A stretch of DNA of 7,003 bases from NCBI GenBank assembly GCA_023458855.1, contig JAEWWQ010000252.1, positions 1-7,003 of the forward strand, read 5' to 3'. The stretch's first letter is position 1. Every line of letters begins with the position of its first letter. A program made the translations under genes and the position numbers. The stretch comes from Bacillota bacterium (lineage in GTDB: Bacteria > Bacillota > Clostridia > Lachnospirales > Lachnospiraceae). This document shows positions 5,907 through 7,003 of the stretch, in pieces. The notes below the pieces were generated by a model. The model worked only from the letters and a program-made list of their open reading frames with translations, was not told the DNA's origin and did not search any database.

Positions 5907-6152
5907 ATGGCAGAAGTAAGTCAAGCACAAGTTAAAAACTTGGTTTCATTATTAGATGGTTATGCAACAAAAGGTGGTCATCATCTTAATGTTAACGTTT
6001 TAAATAGAGAAACATTATTAGATGCTCAGAAACATCCTGAGAACTACCCACAATTAACAATTCGTGTATCTGGATACGCTGTTAACTTTATTAAGCTGAC
6101 ACCAGATCAGCAAAATGACGTTATTACACGTACTTTCCACGCTGCTATCTAG
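5907..6152 (+). CDS. grcA: Stand-alone glycyl-radical subunit of the split PFL (GrcA/YfiD-like)
   Basis: The 81 residues correspond to the last 80 or so residues of E. coli PflB: NLVSLLDGY, GGHHLNVNVLNRETLLDAQ, HPENYPQLTIRVSGYAVNF, LTPDQQNDVITRTF. The radical site is G56 in RVSGYAV, where a PFL-activating enzyme would remove a hydrogen atom using S-adenosylmethionine. Core plus this subunit total 760 residues, the length of E. coli PflB. In E. coli the autonomous radical protein YfiD (GrcA) is a spare part that rescues oxygen-cleaved PFL; here it should be essential, since the core has no radical domain of its own. The strong AGGAGG (5892-5897) suggests high translation. It is last in the operon, 24 bases after the Cys-rich gene, and is followed by a strong terminator. 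No activase gene is in the window. Confidence 0.9.
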   Translation: MAEVSQAQVKNLVSLLDGYATKGGHHLNVNVLNRETLLDAQKHPENYPQLTIRVSGYAVNFIKLTPDQQNDVITRTFHAAI

Positions 6153-6168
6153 TAGTTTAGAAGGATAT

Positions 6169-6199
6169 AAAACCCCTCTCAGACTGAGAGGGGTTTTTT
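6169..6199 (+). terminator. Strong rho-independent terminator of the PFL operon
   Basis: AAAACCCCTCTCA (6169-6181) pairs with TGAGAGGGGTTTT (6185-6197), a perfect 13-bp stem with a tight loop, and the plus strand ends in six T. The minus strand ends in TTTT, so it may also serve the convergent phosphatase gene. Confidence 0.93.
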
Positions 6200-6211
6200 G
6201 TATGTATTTTA

Positions 6212-6670
6212 TTAATTATTCATAAGGATATATTTCAACAATGCTTCACAGCCTTCCACTATGTCTTCATAAGTTTTATCGAAGTCACCCGTATACCAGG
6301 GATCTGCAATATCTCTTTCCCTATCTGTAAATGCCAGAAGTTTTTTCACTTTTCCCTCCGGATCACTCCCCAAAATACGCATCATATTCCGGATATTCAT
6401 TGAATCCATTCCTAAAAGATAATCATATTTATGATAATCTTCCTTTTTAAGTTGAACAGCACACTTTCCTGCTACAGATATTCCGTACTGTGCCAATTTA
6501 TTTTTTGTCCCGTAATGCACAGAATTTCCAATTTCCTCCCTGCTTGTAGCAGCTGATGCAATATTAAATTCTCCTTCCAATTCTCTTTTTTGTATCAAAT
6601 CTTTCATTACAAATTCCGCCATTGGCGAACGACAAATATTGCCGTGGCAGACAAATAGTATTTTTATCAT
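6212..6670 (-). CDS. Low-molecular-weight protein-tyrosine phosphatase
   Basis: This 152-residue cytosolic enzyme hydrolyses phosphotyrosine, or phosphoarginine in some Gram-positive relatives (YwlE). The phosphate loop VCHGNICRSPMAE lies at the N-terminus with nucleophile C8, the second Cys at 13 and R14 of the CX5R signature. The general acid D123 lies in DPWYTGDF, the usual C-terminal motif, and YDYLLGMDSMN is the typical central strand. Length is normal for the family and no residue is missing. I12 follows the phosphotyrosine-type loop rather than the Thr linked to phosphoarginine preference in YwlE, so phosphotyrosine is the likelier substrate (inference). AAGGAG at 6681-6686 supports the start. 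No kinase or capsule gene lies beside it, so its target is unknown. It converges with the PFL operon. Confidence 0.93.
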   Translation of the reverse strand: MIKILFVCHGNICRSPMAEFVMKDLIQKRELEGEFNIASAATSREEIGNSVHYGTKNKLAQYGISVAGKCAVQLKKEDYHKYDYLLGMDSMNIRNMMRILGSDPEGKVKKLLAFTDRERDIADPWYTGDFDKTYEDIVEGCEALLKYILMNN

Positions 6671-6688
6671 ATCTTGTTAACTCCTTTT

Positions 6689-6841
6689 TTATCTTGGTTT
6701 TTCATGGTAAATGCCCGTAATTGCATAATTATCGGCATTTTCTAATAGTTCTCTTAAGTGATTTACTACATTCATTTTGTGGTATATCTTAGCATATTTT
6801 GTTATATTATCCTTTTCATAAGTAGTAAATATAGTAGTAAA
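6689..6841 (-). pseudogene. Possible small ORF or truncated gene end upstream of the phosphatase
   Basis: A minus-strand frame is open from 6841 to a TAA at 6689, 18 bases ahead of the phosphatase start. From an internal ATG at 6775 it encodes 28 residues including HLRELLENADNYAITGIYH, which reads like real protein sequence; upstream the frame continues without a clear start into the TAGTAGTAAAT repeats. No ribosome site precedes the ATG. It may be the surviving 3' end of a gene once in an operon with the phosphatase and cut by the neighbouring integrative element, or chance. I do not recognise the family. Confidence 0.2.
6710..6739. repeat. Inverted repeat ahead of the phosphatase gene
   Basis: AATGCCCGTAATT and AATTATCGGCATT form a 13-bp stem with two mismatches around GCAT. 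Without a T-run it is a weak terminator candidate; it could be an operator for the phosphatase. It lies within the possible small ORF. Confidence 0.4.
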
Positions 6842-6859
6842 TCAAATTTTTGTACTACT
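6821..6859. repeat. Short repeats next to the integrase end
   Basis: AGTAGTAAAT occurs twice in direct orientation (6821-6830 and 6833-6842), and TACTACT follows about 6853-6859 in inverted orientation, able to pair with the second copy. On the minus strand this lies directly after the recombinase stop, so it may be a transcription stop, recombinase arm sites or part of an attachment site. Confidence 0.35.
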
Positions 6860-6871
6860 CGCACTTTCTAC

Positions 6872-7003
6872 TTACTCATTCATTGCTATCTTCCGCATTT
6901 CACGACTTGCATCTTCGAAACCAATATGCGTATACGTATTCAAAGTGACACCGATTTCAGAATGTCCCATAATATACTGCAACGTCTTTGGATTCATTCC
7001 TGC
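6872..7003 (-). CDS. Tyrosine recombinase/integrase, C-terminal fragment (start outside window)
   Basis: The frame enters from the right edge and ends at TAA (6872-6874), giving 43 residues that form the end of a phage-integrase-type catalytic domain. Visible are NPKTLQYIMGH, with the conserved Gly-His box, then SEIGVTLNTYTHI, where the Tyr (codon 6932-6934) is the nucleophile that joins DNA. This is the usual HxxR...(W/H)...Y order, of which only the last two elements are inside the window. The tail (FEDASREMRKIAMNE) resembles integrases of Tn916-like and other Firmicute integrative elements. Such genes normally lie at one end of their element, so an integrated element probably occupies the DNA to the right. 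It could also be a lone recombinase; the missing part would decide. Confidence 0.88.
   Translation of the reverse strand, partial: AGMNPKTLQYIMGHSEIGVTLNTYTHIGFEDASREMRKIAMNE

Noticed and set aside
5630..5910. Frameshift or premature stop in an ordinary pflB
   Set aside because: The break falls at a domain boundary, the missing domain starts with its own AGGAGG and ATG, and a whole extra cistron lies between. Simple sequence error cannot produce this.
6821..6859. CRISPR-like repeats
   Set aside because: There are only two 10-bp direct copies with a 2-bp gap, with no spacers and no cas genes.

Overview
The window is AT-rich and most likely comes from a low-GC Firmicute of the Clostridia, probably the Lachnospiraceae. 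The evidence is strong AGGAGG ribosome sites, a ClpC-adaptor MecA, a pyruvate formate-lyase (PFL) of anaerobic fermentation, a DUF1858 redox protein, and a membrane-anchored SH3b plus GH18 protein. The family assignment is inference; no rRNA or other phylogenetic marker is present.

Layout, left to right. At 1-1126 (minus) lies the 5' part of a membrane-anchored GH18 glycosidase that runs off the left edge, with a good promoter. At 1339-1629 (minus) is a small unrecognised ORF with an uncertain start, flanked by a 15-bp inverted repeat. From about 1680 to 2060 I see no convincing gene, only short hairpins. mecA follows at 2194-2973 (plus) with its own promoter, then a two-way terminator shared with a convergent DUF1858 gene (3067-3258, minus). 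The 340-bp divergent region between DUF1858 and pfl holds a promoter for each side and two perfect palindromes that look like operators.

The centre of interest is the PFL operon at 3602-6152 (plus), which ends at a strong terminator. The enzyme is encoded in pieces. A 679-residue catalytic core carries the Cys-Cys pair but stops just before the glycyl-radical domain. A separate 81-residue protein supplies that domain with the radical glycine (RVSGYAV). The two add up to 760 residues, the length of a one-piece E. coli PFL. Between them sits a 67-residue protein whose N-terminal half resembles the start of the radical domain, but whose radical loop is replaced by a tail with Cys-X2-Cys-X6-Cys. 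This suggests a PFL with an exchangeable radical subunit and an extra Cys-containing partner, possibly for metal binding, redox sensing or protection. No activating enzyme (pflA) is present in the window.

To the right are a convergent low-molecular-weight protein-tyrosine phosphatase (6212-6670, minus), a repeat-containing spacer with a possible truncated ORF, and the C-terminal end of a tyrosine recombinase (6872-7003, minus). The recombinase suggests that an integrative element lies to the right of the window.
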